Part shown: piece after piece, positions 43,262 through 52,377 of the stretch
How the letters are laid out: each line of letters begins with the position of its first letter
Numbering within the stretch: position 1 is the first letter of the stretch
Source: Acinetobacter nectaris CIP 110549
GTDB lineage: Bacteria > Pseudomonadota > Gammaproteobacteria > Pseudomonadales > Moraxellaceae
NCBI RefSeq assembly: GCF_000488215.1
Contig: NZ_KI530734.1
Span: forward strand, 1 to 64,000
Direction of reading: 5' to 3'
Length of the DNA: 64,000 nucleotides
Program-made: the position numbers and the translations under genes
Notes under the pieces: generated by a model
The model's database searches: none
What the model was told of the DNA's origin: nothing
What the model saw: the letters and a program-made list of their open reading frames with translations, nothing else

Positions 43262-43860
43262 CCGAGTTCTACCTCAATTTTCTTAGCAGCAGCTACAGAC
43301 ATCACAACTTTATCAAACGCAATCAAGCTAACAGGATCGATTGCAGTTGCGTCTACCACATCAACGTGTGGTAAGTTGCGAGCTGCAAGATATAAGTTCT
43401 CTTCCACTGCATCAGTTACGATCAATGCACGTGGAGCGTTCAATTCGTTTAGTTTAGCTAGCAACTCTTTAGTCTTAGGCGCAGTAACCTGCACATCTTC
43501 AACTAATACTAAGCGTTCTTGGCGAACAAGTTCAGCAAGAATACATTGCATAGCACCGCGATACATTTTACGGTTAACTTTTTGAGACCAGTCTTGTGGA
43601 CGAGCAGCAAATGTTTTACCACCGCCAACCCAGATTGGGCTACGAATAGAACCAGCACGCGCACGGCCAGTACCTTTTTGACGGAATGGTTTTTTACCAC
43701 CACCAGAAACTTCACCACGTGATTTTTGAGCACGAGAACCTTGACGGCCACCAGCTAAATAAGCTGTAACCACTTGGTGTACAAGCGCTTCATTAAATTC
43801 ACGTCCGAAAGCAACTTCAGACAACTCAACAGCAGAGCCGGAAACAGTTTGTAAATTCAC
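43258..43860 (-). CDS. rplD: 50S ribosomal protein L4
   Basis: Early assembly protein; in E. coli also the regulator of its own S10 operon. The start is GTG at 43860 with GAGGGG seven bases upstream, giving the family start '[15 protein letters not shown]' and 200 residues (E. coli 201). The longer frame from a TTG would overlap rplC. '[27 protein letters not shown]' is the tunnel loop. Confidence 0.96.
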   Translation of the reverse strand: MNLQTVSGSAVELSEVAFGREFNEALVHQVVTAYLAGGRQGSRAQKSRGEVSGGGKKPFRQKGTGRARAGSIRSPIWVGGGKTFAARPQDWSQKVNRKMYRGAMQCILAELVRQERLVLVEDVQVTAPKTKELLAKLNELNAPRALIVTDAVEENLYLAARNLPHVDVVDATAIDPVSLIAFDKVVMSVAAAKKIEVELG

Positions 43861-43871
43861 GTTATTTCCCC

Positions 43872-44510
43872 TCAAGCCTTGATAGTAGGACGAACTACAA
43901 CGTCACCACCAGTTGAACCAGGGATAGCACCCTTAACAACAAGTACTGAGCGCTCAGCGTCAATAGATACAATCTCAAGACCTTGAACTGTTACGCGATC
44001 ATCACCTAGGTGACCAGGCATTTTTTTGCCTTTAAATACGCGTCCAGGAGTTTGGTTTTGACCTGTAGAACCTAAAGCACGGTGAGATACAGAGTTACCG
44101 TGAGTTGCGTCTTGCGTACGGAAGTTCCAACGCTTAACACCACCTTGGAAACCTTTACCTTTTGATTGACCAGTTACGTCAACTACTTGACCAACTGCGA
44201 ACAAATCAACACCGATAGTTCCACCAATTTCGCGACCTTCAAGCTCAGCTTCCGTTACACGGAATTCTTTCACTAAACGACCAGCTGCAACACCAGCTTT
44301 TGCATAGTGACCTTTTTGAGCATTTGTTACGCGTGATTCACGACGTTCGCCAGTTGTTACTTGAACAGCTTGATAACCATCAGTTTCAAGTGTTTTGATT
44401 TGAGTGATACGATTTGGATCAACTTCAATCACTGTAACTGGCACAGAAACGCCGGCTTCCGTAAAGATACGGGTCATACCGCACTTACGACCGACTAAAC
44501 CAATAGCCAT
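43872..44510 (-). CDS. rplC: 50S ribosomal protein L3
   Basis: Early 23S binder: '[20 protein letters not shown]' start and '[27 protein letters not shown]' with the Gln site modified by PrmB in E. coli. 212 residues (E. coli 209). Confidence 0.98.
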   Translation of the reverse strand: MAIGLVGRKCGMTRIFTEAGVSVPVTVIEVDPNRITQIKTLETDGYQAVQVTTGERRESRVTNAQKGHYAKAGVAAGRLVKEFRVTEAELEGREIGGTIGVDLFAVGQVVDVTGQSKGKGFQGGVKRWNFRTQDATHGNSVSHRALGSTGQNQTPGRVFKGKKMPGHLGDDRVTVQGLEIVSIDAERSVLVVKGAIPGSTGGDVVVRPTIKA

Positions 44511-44568
44511 GTGTGTAAACCTCTTAAAATGCGGCTTAATTAACAGAGTTAATCAACCGACAAGCCTT

Positions 44569-44880
44569 TTATCCCAATGCGATCTGAACGTCAACACCAG
44601 CTGCAAGATCCAATTTCATCAATGCATCAACAGTTTTGTCTGTTGGTTGAACGATATCGATCAAACGTTTGTAGGTGCGGATTTCATACTGATCACGCGC
44701 ATCTTTATTTACGTGCGGTGAAGTAAGAACGTTGAAGCGTTCGATGCGAGTAGGCATCGGGATTGGACCACACACTTGTGCGCCAGTACGCTTAGCGGTT
44801 TCTACGATCTCTTGAGCAGATTGATCAATTAAGCGATGATCAAAAGACTTAAGACGGATACGGATTCTCTGGTTAGACAT
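44569..44880 (-). CDS. rpsJ: 30S ribosomal protein S10
   Basis: First gene of the S10 operon; also NusE, the antitermination partner of NusB. The start is ATG 44880 ('[20 protein letters not shown]'), giving 103 residues as in E. coli, with GGAG nine bases upstream. The frame is open 15 bases further, but that is leader. A promoter at 45058-45086 gives a leader of about 170 bases. Confidence 0.97.
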
Positions 44881-45051
44881 ACCAGTAAACTCCAAGCCAA
44901 AATATGTAAAGAATCACCCATGACGCATCTCACCTATTATTGGTAAGTGTCAAGGGCAGTGAAAATCACTAAGGTCATGATCGATGCCATGACTGTCACG
45001 ATATGACTATTTTACTTAATTTTAAGAAATAGCCACCCTTCTTTTTGAAGG
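44881..45051 (-). promoter_or_regulatory. S10 operon leader with several hairpins
   Basis: About 170 bases of untranslated leader. Possible stems: CACC(C)TTC/GAAGGTG near 45033-45053; GTCATG/CATGAC (44974-44979 and 44988-44993); AGTGA/TCACT (44958-44970); CTCACC/GGTAAG (44929-44947). The length resembles the E. coli L4-controlled leader, but I could not match its sequence. Confidence 0.5.
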
Positions 45052-45057
45052 TGATTT

Positions 45058-45086
45058 ATTATAACCACTGTTTAACGATTAAGCAA
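45058..45086 (-). promoter_or_regulatory. rpsJ: S10 operon promoter
   Basis: On the complement: -35 TTGCTT (45081-45086), exactly 17 bases, perfect -10 TATAAT (45058-45063). A strongly A/T-rich stretch immediately upstream could be an UP element. The start would be near 45051. Confidence 0.75.
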
Positions 45087-45115
45087 ATTTTTTTTCTAAT
45101 TTAAATAAATATAAT

Positions 45116-45844
45116 TTAGTCACGCATAACAAAAGAAATGGCCTGCTCTACAAGTTTATTCCCAGCCAAAAAATTGCCTTGTGAAACCTCTCTTTCAAAA
45201 ATATCTGCATCTTTTTTCATCAAAATTCCTCTATCTAGATCAACTTCATCATCAATAAACAACTTTAATACATCTGGTGTAATTTCAGGATGAAACTGAA
45301 ATGCCAAAACATTGCTTCCCAATTGAAATGCTTGATTTAAACAATGACGACTTGATGCCAACTGAATAGCACCTTTAGGAATTTCAAAATATTCTTTATG
45401 CCAAGATATCACTTGTATTTGTTCTGGAAACTTAAAGTACGATTCTCCCAAGCTCTGTACTTTACTGACATCAACCCAACCAACTTCATATTGGTGAGAT
45501 AACGCAACCTGTCCTCCCAACACATTAGCAATTAACTGCCCTCCTAAACATAAACCTATAGCTGGCTTCTTTTGTGCCAAATAACGTCTTAACCATCGCT
45601 TTTCAATCTTAAGCCAAGGGTACGCATGTTCATCATGAACACTCATCCTCCCCCCCATAATTATAAGTAAATCAACATCATCTATATAGGGTAATGCATC
45701 TATATCTAAAACAGTATCTGGTGGCAATGCAAAAAACTCCGTTGCTGTAATAATCGCACCATTATGTTTTAGAAAATCATAGCAACTTCCAAATCCCTCG
45801 CCAGCAATATGCTGAAAATAATGCACCCTTAGTTTATGTTTCAT
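45116..45844 (-). CDS. Class I glutamine amidotransferase
   Basis: A 242-residue stand-alone amidotransferase of the GMP synthase-like group. The catalytic triad is visible: Cys99 in 'AIGLCLGGQ', His185 and Glu187 in 'FQFHPEIT'. 'LIIMGGRMSVHDE' is the usual oxyanion strand. No synthetase partner is adjacent. Such proteins include gamma-glutamyl hydrolases and putative stress enzymes; the substrate is unknown. It ends just upstream of the S10 promoter. Confidence 0.9.
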   Translation of the reverse strand: MKHKLRVHYFQHIAGEGFGSCYDFLKHNGAIITATEFFALPPDTVLDIDALPYIDDVDLLIIMGGRMSVHDEHAYPWLKIEKRWLRRYLAQKKPAIGLCLGGQLIANVLGGQVALSHQYEVGWVDVSKVQSLGESYFKFPEQIQVISWHKEYFEIPKGAIQLASSRHCLNQAFQLGSNVLAFQFHPEITPDVLKLFIDDEVDLDRGILMKKDADIFEREVSQGNFLAGNKLVEQAISFVMRD

Positions 45845-46021
45845 ATTTTTGCCTTTTTGCTTTTATCATTATCACTCTTGCAAAAAAAGAGCCAAAACCA
45901 CATAAACATACAGAAGTCGCACATGATTAAAGAGTATTAACAAATAAGATGCTTCTAACTACTCGCAATAAACATATGCATAAAGCAGAATAAGAAATTA
46001 GTAGCCATTAGTAATTTGCTT

Positions 46022-46048
46022 TATACTATAGGCAAATTGTTATTTGCC
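46022..46048 (+). promoter_or_regulatory. engB -10 element with adjoining hairpin
   Basis: TATACT (46022-46027) is followed at once by GGCAAAT-TGTT-ATTTGCC (46031-46048), a perfect 7-bp hairpin at or near the predicted 5' end of the mRNA. No good -35 is seen. Confidence 0.5.
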
Positions 46049-46053
46049 GTGAA

Positions 46054-46839
46054 TTGTATATGCATCGCTATGCGAAGTCGAAAGACACAAAAGCAAAACT
46101 TGCCCCTAAACAAAAAATCAGCTATGAGAAGAAATCTGACCCTGCAATTACTGAATATGCAACGCAGAGTTTAAACTGGCTCAGAAAAGCTGAATTCCTC
46201 ATGAGTGCCCCTAAACTCAACTTATGTGTGGAAGATAGTGGCTATGAAATTGCTTTTGCAGGTCGTTCGAATGCAGGCAAATCAAGTGCAATTAATGCAC
46301 TGACCAATCAAAGACAGCTGGCACGCGCATCAAAAAAGCCCGGTCGAACTCAAATGATTAACTTTTTCAGCTTAGGTAATCCAGATCAACGTCTTGTTGA
46401 CTTACCTGGATATGGTTACGCTGCTGTTCCTGAAGCAATGAAAATTGTTTGGCAAAAAGAGTTGGAAAATTACCTAATTCATAGACAAAGCCTACAGGGC
46501 CTTGTTCTTCTTATGGATATTCGCCATCCTTTACAACACTTCGATTTAATGATGTTAGAGTGGGCATATTCTAGAAAGCTATTTGTACATATTCTTTTAA
46601 CTAAAGCAGATAAGCTCAATCGTGGACCAGCCAACAAAACACTTTTAGAAGTAAAACAACAGCTCAAGAAAATGAAACTCTCCTTCTCTATCCAACTTTT
46701 TTCATCATTAAATAAATTAGGTTTAGAAGAGCTTGCCTCTGTAATGGCTGGACGATTGAATTACACGCTGAATAAAAACCTTGACGGTATTGATATTGAT
46801 CAAATTCCTCTTGCCACTGAAGATGATGTCAACGAGTAA
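46054..46839 (+). CDS. engB: Ribosome biogenesis GTPase EngB (YsxC/YihA)
   Basis: GTPase needed for late 50S assembly. G1 is 'GRSNAGKS' (70-77), the switch region 'KPGRTQMINFF', G3 'DLPGYG' and G4 'TKADK'. The frame opens at TTG 46054; ATG at 46060 is more likely. Even so the protein has about 40 extra, basic N-terminal residues compared with E. coli (210). The conserved segment 'NWLRKAEFLMSAP' shows translation must begin upstream of Met50. Confidence 0.93.
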   Translation: MYMHRYAKSKDTKAKLAPKQKISYEKKSDPAITEYATQSLNWLRKAEFLMSAPKLNLCVEDSGYEIAFAGRSNAGKSSAINALTNQRQLARASKKPGRTQMINFFSLGNPDQRLVDLPGYGYAAVPEAMKIVWQKELENYLIHRQSLQGLVLLMDIRHPLQHFDLMMLEWAYSRKLFVHILLTKADKLNRGPANKTLLEVKQQLKKMKLSFSIQLFSSLNKLGLEELASVMAGRLNYTLNKNLDGIDIDQIPLATEDDVNE

Positions 46840-46841
46840 AT

Positions 46842-46873
46842 AAAAAGGCATGCTTTAAAGCATGCCTTTTTTG
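46842..46873. terminator. Bidirectional terminator, engB / purU
   Basis: AAAAAGGCATGCTTTAAAGCATGCCTTTTTT: perfect stem AAGGCATGCTTT/AAAGCATGCCTT with A- and T-runs on both sides. Confidence 0.92.
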
Positions 46874-46893
46874 TTTTTAATATATTTTATTCT

Positions 46894-47757
46894 TTAAAAA
46901 ACAACCGTTTTATTACCATCTACAATAATACGATCCTCTAAGTGCCAACGTACAGCTCTTGCAAGTACATTGCGCTCGACATCCTGACCAAGCTCTCGCA
47001 ATTCTTCAACATTATATTTGTGGCTTACGCGCTCTACATCTTGTTCAATAATTGGCCCTTGATCTAAGTCAGCAGTCACATAATGTGCCGTCGCACCAAT
47101 CAGTTTGACACCTTTTTCATGTGCTTGCTTATATGGATTTGCACCAACAAATGCAGGTAAGAATGAGTGATGGATATTGATCACTTGCATTGGCCATTTA
47201 GACACAAAGTCTTCACTTAGAATTTGCATATAACGGGCAAGGACCAACAAATCATTTCCTTGCATCAAATCATGAATTGCTGCTTCTGCTTCTACTTTAT
47301 TTTCTTTCGTAACATTAATGACAGTAAATGGAATACCAAACTGTTCAACTGAATTACGTAATGTTTCATGGTTTGAAACTACATGTGTAATTTCACATGG
47401 CAATGTTCCACGCGCATGACGCCATAATAGCTCAAGTAAAGCATGGTCTACTTTTGAAACCAAAATACCTACTTTTTTTAGCTCACCAACAGATGCCAAA
47501 CGCCATTGCATTTCATAACGCTCAGCAACATTTGTTCCAAACATTTGCAGTAGTGTTTCTTTACGGCTCTCAAGGTGATCAAGCTCAAATTCAACACGCA
47601 TAAAGTAACGCCCACCTTGAGCCTCAGTCGCATATTGATCAAGTGCAGTAATATTTGCACCTTGATGATATAAAAAGCTTGATACAGCTTGCACAATACC
47701 CGGCTTATCTTCACATGTAATCAATAAGCGGGCTGTATTTGCGGTGGTCATATTCAT
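46894..47757 (-). CDS. purU: Formyltetrahydrofolate deformylase
   Basis: Hydrolyses 10-formyl-THF to THF and formate, balancing one-carbon pools and feeding PurT-type purine synthesis. An N-terminal ACT domain ('LLITCEDKPGIVQAVSSFLY') precedes the formyltransferase fold with the catalytic 'INIHHSFLPAF' and 'GATAHYVTADLDQGPII'. 287 residues (E. coli 280). Confidence 0.95.
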   Translation of the reverse strand: MNMTTANTARLLITCEDKPGIVQAVSSFLYHQGANITALDQYATEAQGGRYFMRVEFELDHLESRKETLLQMFGTNVAERYEMQWRLASVGELKKVGILVSKVDHALLELLWRHARGTLPCEITHVVSNHETLRNSVEQFGIPFTVINVTKENKVEAEAAIHDLMQGNDLLVLARYMQILSEDFVSKWPMQVINIHHSFLPAFVGANPYKQAHEKGVKLIGATAHYVTADLDQGPIIEQDVERVSHKYNVEELRELGQDVERNVLARAVRWHLEDRIIVDGNKTVVF

Positions 47758-47848
47758 GTTGATCTATATCACTTATTCATACAAAAAAGTCAGCCGAATA
47801 TCATACCTTTTTTTCAAAGTATCACACAATATATTTATAATTTTCAAA

Positions 47849-48532
47849 CTAGGCAGAAGTTACTCGCTCAAATAAGTCTGTACTTTCCATACTTGCCAAA
47901 AACTTCGCATAAGTTGCTTTACTCTCACCTATTAAATAAGGCGTTTCAAGTAAAACTAATTGCCTTAAAGCAAGTAAAGACCATTTTTTCTGTTGATGGT
48001 TCGTCTCATTAATATGACCAGACATAAATAAAAAGTTAGTCCAATTGGTCAATATAATCCAAATATTAATAATTAAAGCCTCCATCTCTACTGCATTAAG
48101 CTTCATCAAACCTACATCTACAAATGCCTGATACAATATTTGAACTTGCTGCATTACTCGGCTAGAAAATTGTGCATAATCTTGATTAAACAAATCATCT
48201 TTTTCAACCAAATGATATACATCTCTATGCAAAAAGCGATACTTCCACAATTGTTCACTTAATCGCTGAAAATATCGAATTTTATCTTCAGCAGTAACCG
48301 TACGATCCGTTGGCAATTCCAACATTTGCAAGGTTTCGAATTGATAATCATGAATAAGTGCTTTAATAATATCTTGCTTATTACGATAATGGTAATACAA
48401 GTTTCCAGGACTCATATTTAATTCAGCAGCAATATGATTGGTTGTTATAGCTCGCTCACCCTGCTTATTAAAAAGCATTAAACTAACATTTAAAATTCTT
48501 TGCTTCGTTTTTGACGTTTTACTTTTTAACAT
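47849..48532 (-). CDS. TetR-family regulator
   Basis: A 227-residue regulator. The N-terminal helix-turn-helix is 'AITTNHIAAELNMSPGNLYYHYRNKQDIIKALI'; the long helical C-terminal domain ('WKYRFLHRDVYHLVEKDDLF') matches the group annotated as bacterial transcriptional repressors of lipid or stress genes. The target is unknown. The repeated motif ATCTATC lies twice in the upstream region (about 48562-48587), possibly its own operator. Confidence 0.88.
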   Translation of the reverse strand: MLKSKTSKTKQRILNVSLMLFNKQGERAITTNHIAAELNMSPGNLYYHYRNKQDIIKALIHDYQFETLQMLELPTDRTVTAEDKIRYFQRLSEQLWKYRFLHRDVYHLVEKDDLFNQDYAQFSSRVMQQVQILYQAFVDVGLMKLNAVEMEALIINIWIILTNWTNFLFMSGHINETNHQQKKWSLLALRQLVLLETPYLIGESKATYAKFLASMESTDLFERVTSA

Positions 48533-48829
48533 ACAGTTGCTGTTCCCACTATTTGCACCGATAGATCACTATATTATGATAGATTCCTACAATTTTATCT
48601 AGAGCTTTTACTCTAAAAAAGGATTTATATATTTTTTATTAGCCAAATTTATTTTTTTTAATTATAATACTGCCACTCTTAATTTTGCTTTTGAATTTAC
48701 GTTTCTCTATCTAATGACTCAATAGATAGTTTGATCCTAGTATACCTGCACTTTTTCTGTATCCATACTACACGGCAGTCTTTTTCAAAAGCAATCTAGC
48801 ATTACTTTAAACTGATATTGCAACCGTAA

Positions 48830-48863
48830 CTTATAAAAAATGAGCTTATTCATGCTTTATAAG
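48830..48863. repeat. 34-base hairpin in the gap before rpmB
   Basis: Arms CTTATAAA (48830-48837) and TTTATAAG (48856-48863) pair perfectly. A 2x2 internal loop follows, then ATGA/TCAT closes a six-base loop. No T-run follows on either strand, so it is not a standard terminator. Confidence 0.7.
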
Positions 48864-49011
48864 ATATAACCGCAGTCCTTAGATTACATATCTCTTTTGC
48901 CTATTGGCTAAAGATCTCATATGAAATTTAAGGGTTTAGAATTGATGCTATACGAAATGATCAAGGCATGATCTGTTACTGCAAATCATGACGTGTTTTA
49001 TACAAATTCGC

Positions 49012-49040
49012 TTGTCTTTTAATCGCATTTTTGATATAAA
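49012..49040 (+). promoter_or_regulatory. rpmBG promoter
   Basis: -35 TTGTCT (49012-49017), 17-base spacer, -10 TATAAA (49035-49040), about 80 bases before rpmB. Confidence 0.65.
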
Positions 49041-49120
49041 ACGCCCCTTGAATAAATTCAATCTGTTTGTTTTATGACTGGCCACAGATTTGCTGTTGGC
49101 TAAATCAATGGAGTTCCACC

Positions 49121-49357
49121 ATGTCTAAGGTTTGCCAAGTTACCGGCAAGCGTCCAGTCGTTGGTAACAACGTCTCACACGCAAACAACAAAACCAAGCG
49201 CCGGTTCGAGCCGAACCTGCATCACCACCGTTTTTGGTTAGAAAGCGAAAAGCGTTTTGTACGTCTTCGTTTGACAACTAAAGGTATGCGTATCATCGAC
49301 AAATTGGGCATTGAAAAGGTTGTAGCTGATCTTCGTGCTCAAGGCCAAAAGATCTAA
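49121..49357 (+). CDS. rpmB: 50S ribosomal protein L28
   Basis: '[20 protein letters not shown]' start, 78 residues as in E. coli. GGAG lies eight bases before the ATG at 49121. The frame is open further upstream, but that part does not belong to L28. Lacks the CxxC zinc pairs. Confidence 0.98.
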
Positions 49358-49369
49358 GGAGTCATTGCA

Positions 49370-49525
49370 ATGCGTGACAAAATTCGCCTAGTTTCTTCTG
49401 CTGGTACAGGTTATTTCTACACTACTACGAAGAACAAACGTACAATGCCGGAAAAAATGGAAATCAAAAAATTTGATCCAAAAATCCGTCAACATGTGAT
49501 TTTTAAAGAAGCTAAAATCAAGTAA
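49370..49525 (+). CDS. rpmG: 50S ribosomal protein L33
   Basis: A 51-residue protein: [20 protein letters not shown] start and '[18 protein letters not shown]' end. AAGGAG lies ten bases before the ATG. Zinc-free form with no cysteines. It follows rpmB by 12 bases, the usual pair, and is followed by a terminator. Confidence 0.98.
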
Positions 49526-49542
49526 TTTTAGTTTTGAAAATT

Positions 49543-49568
49543 CGGCTCCAAATGGAGTCGTTTTTTTT
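49543..49568 (+). terminator. Terminator after rpmG
   Basis: CGGCTCC-AAAT-GGAGTCG (one G-T pair) followed by eight T. Confidence 0.9.
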
Positions 49569-49634
49569 GCTTTTTATTTACAAAATAACTAACATTCTTC
49601 AAAACTATATTTTATATCTTTTGAGGAAGTGCCT

Positions 49635-51341
49635 ATGCCACATCATGTCGATCTCATTGTATTGTTGGCACTTGGCTTTGGCCTCGCGCTTTTCTTTGGT
49701 TATATTGCTGCACGTCTTAGACTTCCCCCTTTAGTCGGTTACCTTATTGCAGGTATTGCAATCAGTCCCAATACATCTGGCCCTGTAGGTGAAATTGCTT
49801 TAGCAAATCAACTTGCTGAGTTAGGCGTAATGTTTCTTATGTTTGGTGTAGGTATGCATTTTTCATTAAAAGACCTACTCGAAGTAAGACGTATTGCATT
49901 ACCCGGTGCTATTTTACAAATTTTAGTAGCAACCCTACTTGGTGTTGGCGTTGCTTCTTTTTGGGGATGGTCTTTTGGTTCTGCACTTGTTTTTGGACTT
50001 ACTCTCTCTTGTGCAAGCACAGTTGTCCTTTTAAAAGCACTTGGTGATCGTGGTTTACTTGATTCGGTGAATGGAAAAATTGCAGTAGGATGGCTTTTAG
50101 TTGAAGACCTTGTCATGGTTTTAGTCTTGGTACTTTTACCTGCTGTAGCTGTACTACTTGGCGGAAAATCTTTAGCAGGACAAGAAACAACTTCCTCTCT
50201 TATATGGACAATCACACTTACACTGTTAAAAGTTTCGGGCTTTATTGCCTTTATGTTGATTATAGGAAAACGCCTTGTCCCTATGATTATGAGCTTTGTT
50301 GTCCGTCTAGGTTCAAGAGAATTATTTACATTAACAGTTGTTGCTTGTGCTGTTTCTATTGCATATGGTGCATATGCAGTTTTTGGCGTATCTATGGCAC
50401 TCGGTGCATTTTTTGCAGGAATGGTCGTTAAAGAGTCTGACTTTTGCCATCGTGCTGAAGAGGAACTACTGCCTTTACGCGAAGTATTTGCCATTTTATT
50501 TTTTGTTTCTGTTGGTATGCTGTTTGATCCAAAAATTATTCTTGAACAACCTCTACATATTTTAAGTGTAATTGCCATTATTACCCTTGGTAAAACACTC
50601 GCTGCAATGGCATTGGTTTTATTCTTTCGCTATCCATTGAATACTGCACTGACAGTCGGCGCAAGCCTTGCACAAATTGGTGAGTTTTCTTTTATTTTAG
50701 CAGCCTTAGGAATATCTTTAGGACTTTTAACAACGGAAGCGCAAAATCTTATTTTAGCAGGTGCACTCTTCTCTATTACCCTTAATTCTTTTATGTTTTA
50801 TGCAATAGAACCTGTTCAAAAGTGGATTCGAGCCCGATCATCTCTTGCACGTTTACTTGAAAGAAGCAGTGATCCTTTAGCAATGTTACCTGATGAAGTC
50901 GATCAATCTTATTTACGAGATCAAGTCGTCATTGTCGGTCATGGTGAGGTGGGTAAACGTATCACTGAAACCTTGATGCAACAAAATATTAAAGTTGTTA
51001 TTGCAGAAGAAAATAGAGAAATTGTAGAAGGATTGCGTGAAAAAGGTATTGCAGCCGTAAGTGGTTTAGCAACTGAACCAAGCGTTCTCATTCAAGCACA
51101 TATTCAACATGCACGACTTCTAGTTATTTCACCTATGGATATTCTCGATATTCATCGTATTGTAGATATTGCAAAGCAATTAAATTCAGAAATTCAAGTT
51201 CTTATCTGTGCTGAGAATAAAGAAGAAGCAGAACTAATACGTATTGATGATATTGGCGATGTTTTTTATGCAAAAGAACAAATGGCTATTAATATGAGTC
51301 AACATATCCTTCACGAGATTCATAAAGCACACACCAAATAG
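49635..51341 (+). CDS. Kef/YbaL-type monovalent cation:proton antiporter
   Basis: A 568-residue CPA2-family transporter. About twelve membrane segments reach residue 385, with 'LPPLVGYLIAGIAISPNTSGP', 'SCASTVVLLKAL' and 'GASLAQIGEFSFILAALG'. A cytosolic TrkA-N domain starts near residue 430 ('VVIVGHGEVGKRI') and binds nucleotide. The layout is that of YbaL, whose in vivo role (K+ efflux or pH) is uncertain. The start is ATG 49635 with GAGGA eight bases before; the frame opens at GTG 49629. Confidence 0.93.
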   Translation: MPHHVDLIVLLALGFGLALFFGYIAARLRLPPLVGYLIAGIAISPNTSGPVGEIALANQLAELGVMFLMFGVGMHFSLKDLLEVRRIALPGAILQILVATLLGVGVASFWGWSFGSALVFGLTLSCASTVVLLKALGDRGLLDSVNGKIAVGWLLVEDLVMVLVLVLLPAVAVLLGGKSLAGQETTSSLIWTITLTLLKVSGFIAFMLIIGKRLVPMIMSFVVRLGSRELFTLTVVACAVSIAYGAYAVFGVSMALGAFFAGMVVKESDFCHRAEEELLPLREVFAILFFVSVGMLFDPKIILEQPLHILSVIAIITLGKTLAAMALVLFFRYPLNTALTVGASLAQIGEFSFILAALGISLGLLTTEAQNLILAGALFSITLNSFMFYAIEPVQKWIRARSSLARLLERSSDPLAMLPDEVDQSYLRDQVVIVGHGEVGKRITETLMQQNIKVVIAEENREIVEGLREKGIAAVSGLATEPSVLIQAHIQHARLLVISPMDILDIHRIVDIAKQLNSEIQVLICAENKEEAELIRIDDIGDVFYAKEQMAINMSQHILHEIHKAHTK

Positions 51342-51349
51342 GATTAATT

Positions 51350-51379
51350 AAAGAAGGCGAATATGATATTCGCCTTTAA
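51350..51379. terminator. Probable bidirectional terminator
   Basis: AAGGCGAATATGATATTCGCCTT stem between the antiporter and the converging gene at 51394. The T-run is short. Confidence 0.55.
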
Positions 51380-51393
51380 AGAAATAAGATTTG

Positions 51394-51672
51394 CTAACTT
51401 AGATACTTTGGTTGTTCATCTACAATTTCTGCATCAAGTTGGTTCACCTGTTTTTCAACCAATCCCATAAGTGCCGCTTGAATCATATTTTGAGCCACGG
51501 TATTCGTGGTCTCTCCAAGCAACTGCTTAATTTCATCATTAAACTGAATAGTGACCAAGGGTTCCTCTTCAGACTGCGCATTTCTAAGAGCAAGTTCACC
51601 ACTTTCAAGCTGTACCAATTCAAGTACAGCATCCTGATTACCAAATAACTCTTTTAACTGCTGTATAGACAT
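51394..51672 (-). CDS. Small conserved hypothetical protein
   Basis: A 92-residue acidic soluble protein. No motif I recognise. 'VLELVQLESGELALRNA' and 'EEPLVTIQFNDEIKQLLG' suggest a short beta sheet followed by helix 'VAQNMIQAALMGLVEKQV'. GGTTCC on the complement lies before the ATG. Probably lineage-restricted. Confidence 0.75.
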   Translation of the reverse strand: MSIQQLKELFGNQDAVLELVQLESGELALRNAQSEEEPLVTIQFNDEIKQLLGETTNTVAQNMIQAALMGLVEKQVNQLDAEIVDEQPKYLS

Positions 51673-51793
51673 GGAACCTCCATCTGCACATCAAAACGAT
51701 GCACCCAATAAAAATATTCGACTTGTTTGTTATATCTGTGCTACATATAAAATTTCAAGTCATTACAAAATGTATAAATCATCATACTGTGCA

Positions 51794-52300
51794 TTAAAAC
51801 TCTACCATCTCTGCACGAAAGCCATCTATAAGTTCTAAAAGTTCTTGATACCACTCTCTTAGAATCTCAGTATTTGGCAACCATGACTGTGTACCTTGTG
51901 TTACTTTTATAATTAGATTTGATGATGTTTCGTTCTCAGCCTCAGGTAAAATTGGCTCAGGAGTATATTGGCATGCACGAAATGCACGTTGTAATTCACA
52001 TAAAAACCCATTGATCGACAATTTCTTTAAAATTTCAATTTCAGGAGAAACTTGTCCTTTATCTGCCATATGCATTTCTATAGAATGCAACGTTGGCTGC
52101 ATGTCATTTAAACGATAATAACGGACAAGTTCTTGTAAAAATGCAAGAAATGCACTATGTAAGTGGAAGACCGCCGACTCTCTATGTGACTGTATAATTT
52201 GTATATTGTCAGGAGCTTGCTCTGCTTGCCCACAGGCTAAACGTGCAAAATATAATTTCTGATTTGTTCGATCTGCGTGATAACGAGCAACTCTAGACAT
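51794..52300 (-). CDS. DUF6586-like conserved protein
   Basis: A 168-residue helical protein. The start 'ADRTNQKLYFARLA' followed by 'FHLHSAFLAFLQELVRYYRL' resembles DUF6586 proteins, which I recall near topA in Pseudomonas; topA is also near here. The C-terminal third ('WYQELLELIDGFRAEMVEF') is helical. No function known. Confidence 0.7.
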   Translation of the reverse strand: MSRVARYHADRTNQKLYFARLACGQAEQAPDNIQIIQSHRESAVFHLHSAFLAFLQELVRYYRLNDMQPTLHSIEMHMADKGQVSPEIEILKKLSINGFLCELQRAFRACQYTPEPILPEAENETSSNLIIKVTQGTQSWLPNTEILREWYQELLELIDGFRAEMVEF

Positions 52301-52377
52301 AATTTTTTCCTACCTATACAAACAATCCATACCAATTACAGATTAGCGTATGTTGTCAGATTTAGATAGATTCTACT

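Larger units (their letters stand above)
48533..49120. other. 588-base gap without a clear gene
   Basis: A/T-rich region between the TetR gene and rpmB. I see repeated ATCTATC motifs near the TetR start, a 34-base hairpin at 48830-48863 and the rpmB promoter (49012-49040). A 16-codon open frame from 48919 (MKFKGLELML...) has no clear ribosome site and I do not call it. An unannotated small RNA is possible. Confidence 0.6.

Noticed and set aside
44925-44953. TTGACA on the complement at 44948-44953 as the S10 promoter
   Set aside because: No -10 lies at 16-18 bases; the TTGCTT-17-TATAAT pair at 45058-45086 is much better.
48919-48969. 16-codon open frame MKFKGLELML...
   Set aside because: No convincing ribosome site and too short to support without conservation.
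49808-50578. 256-codon minus-strand frame
   Set aside because: Exactly antisense to the antiporter, low-complexity Ser/Thr/Pro/Lys composition from complementary codons, no ribosome site.
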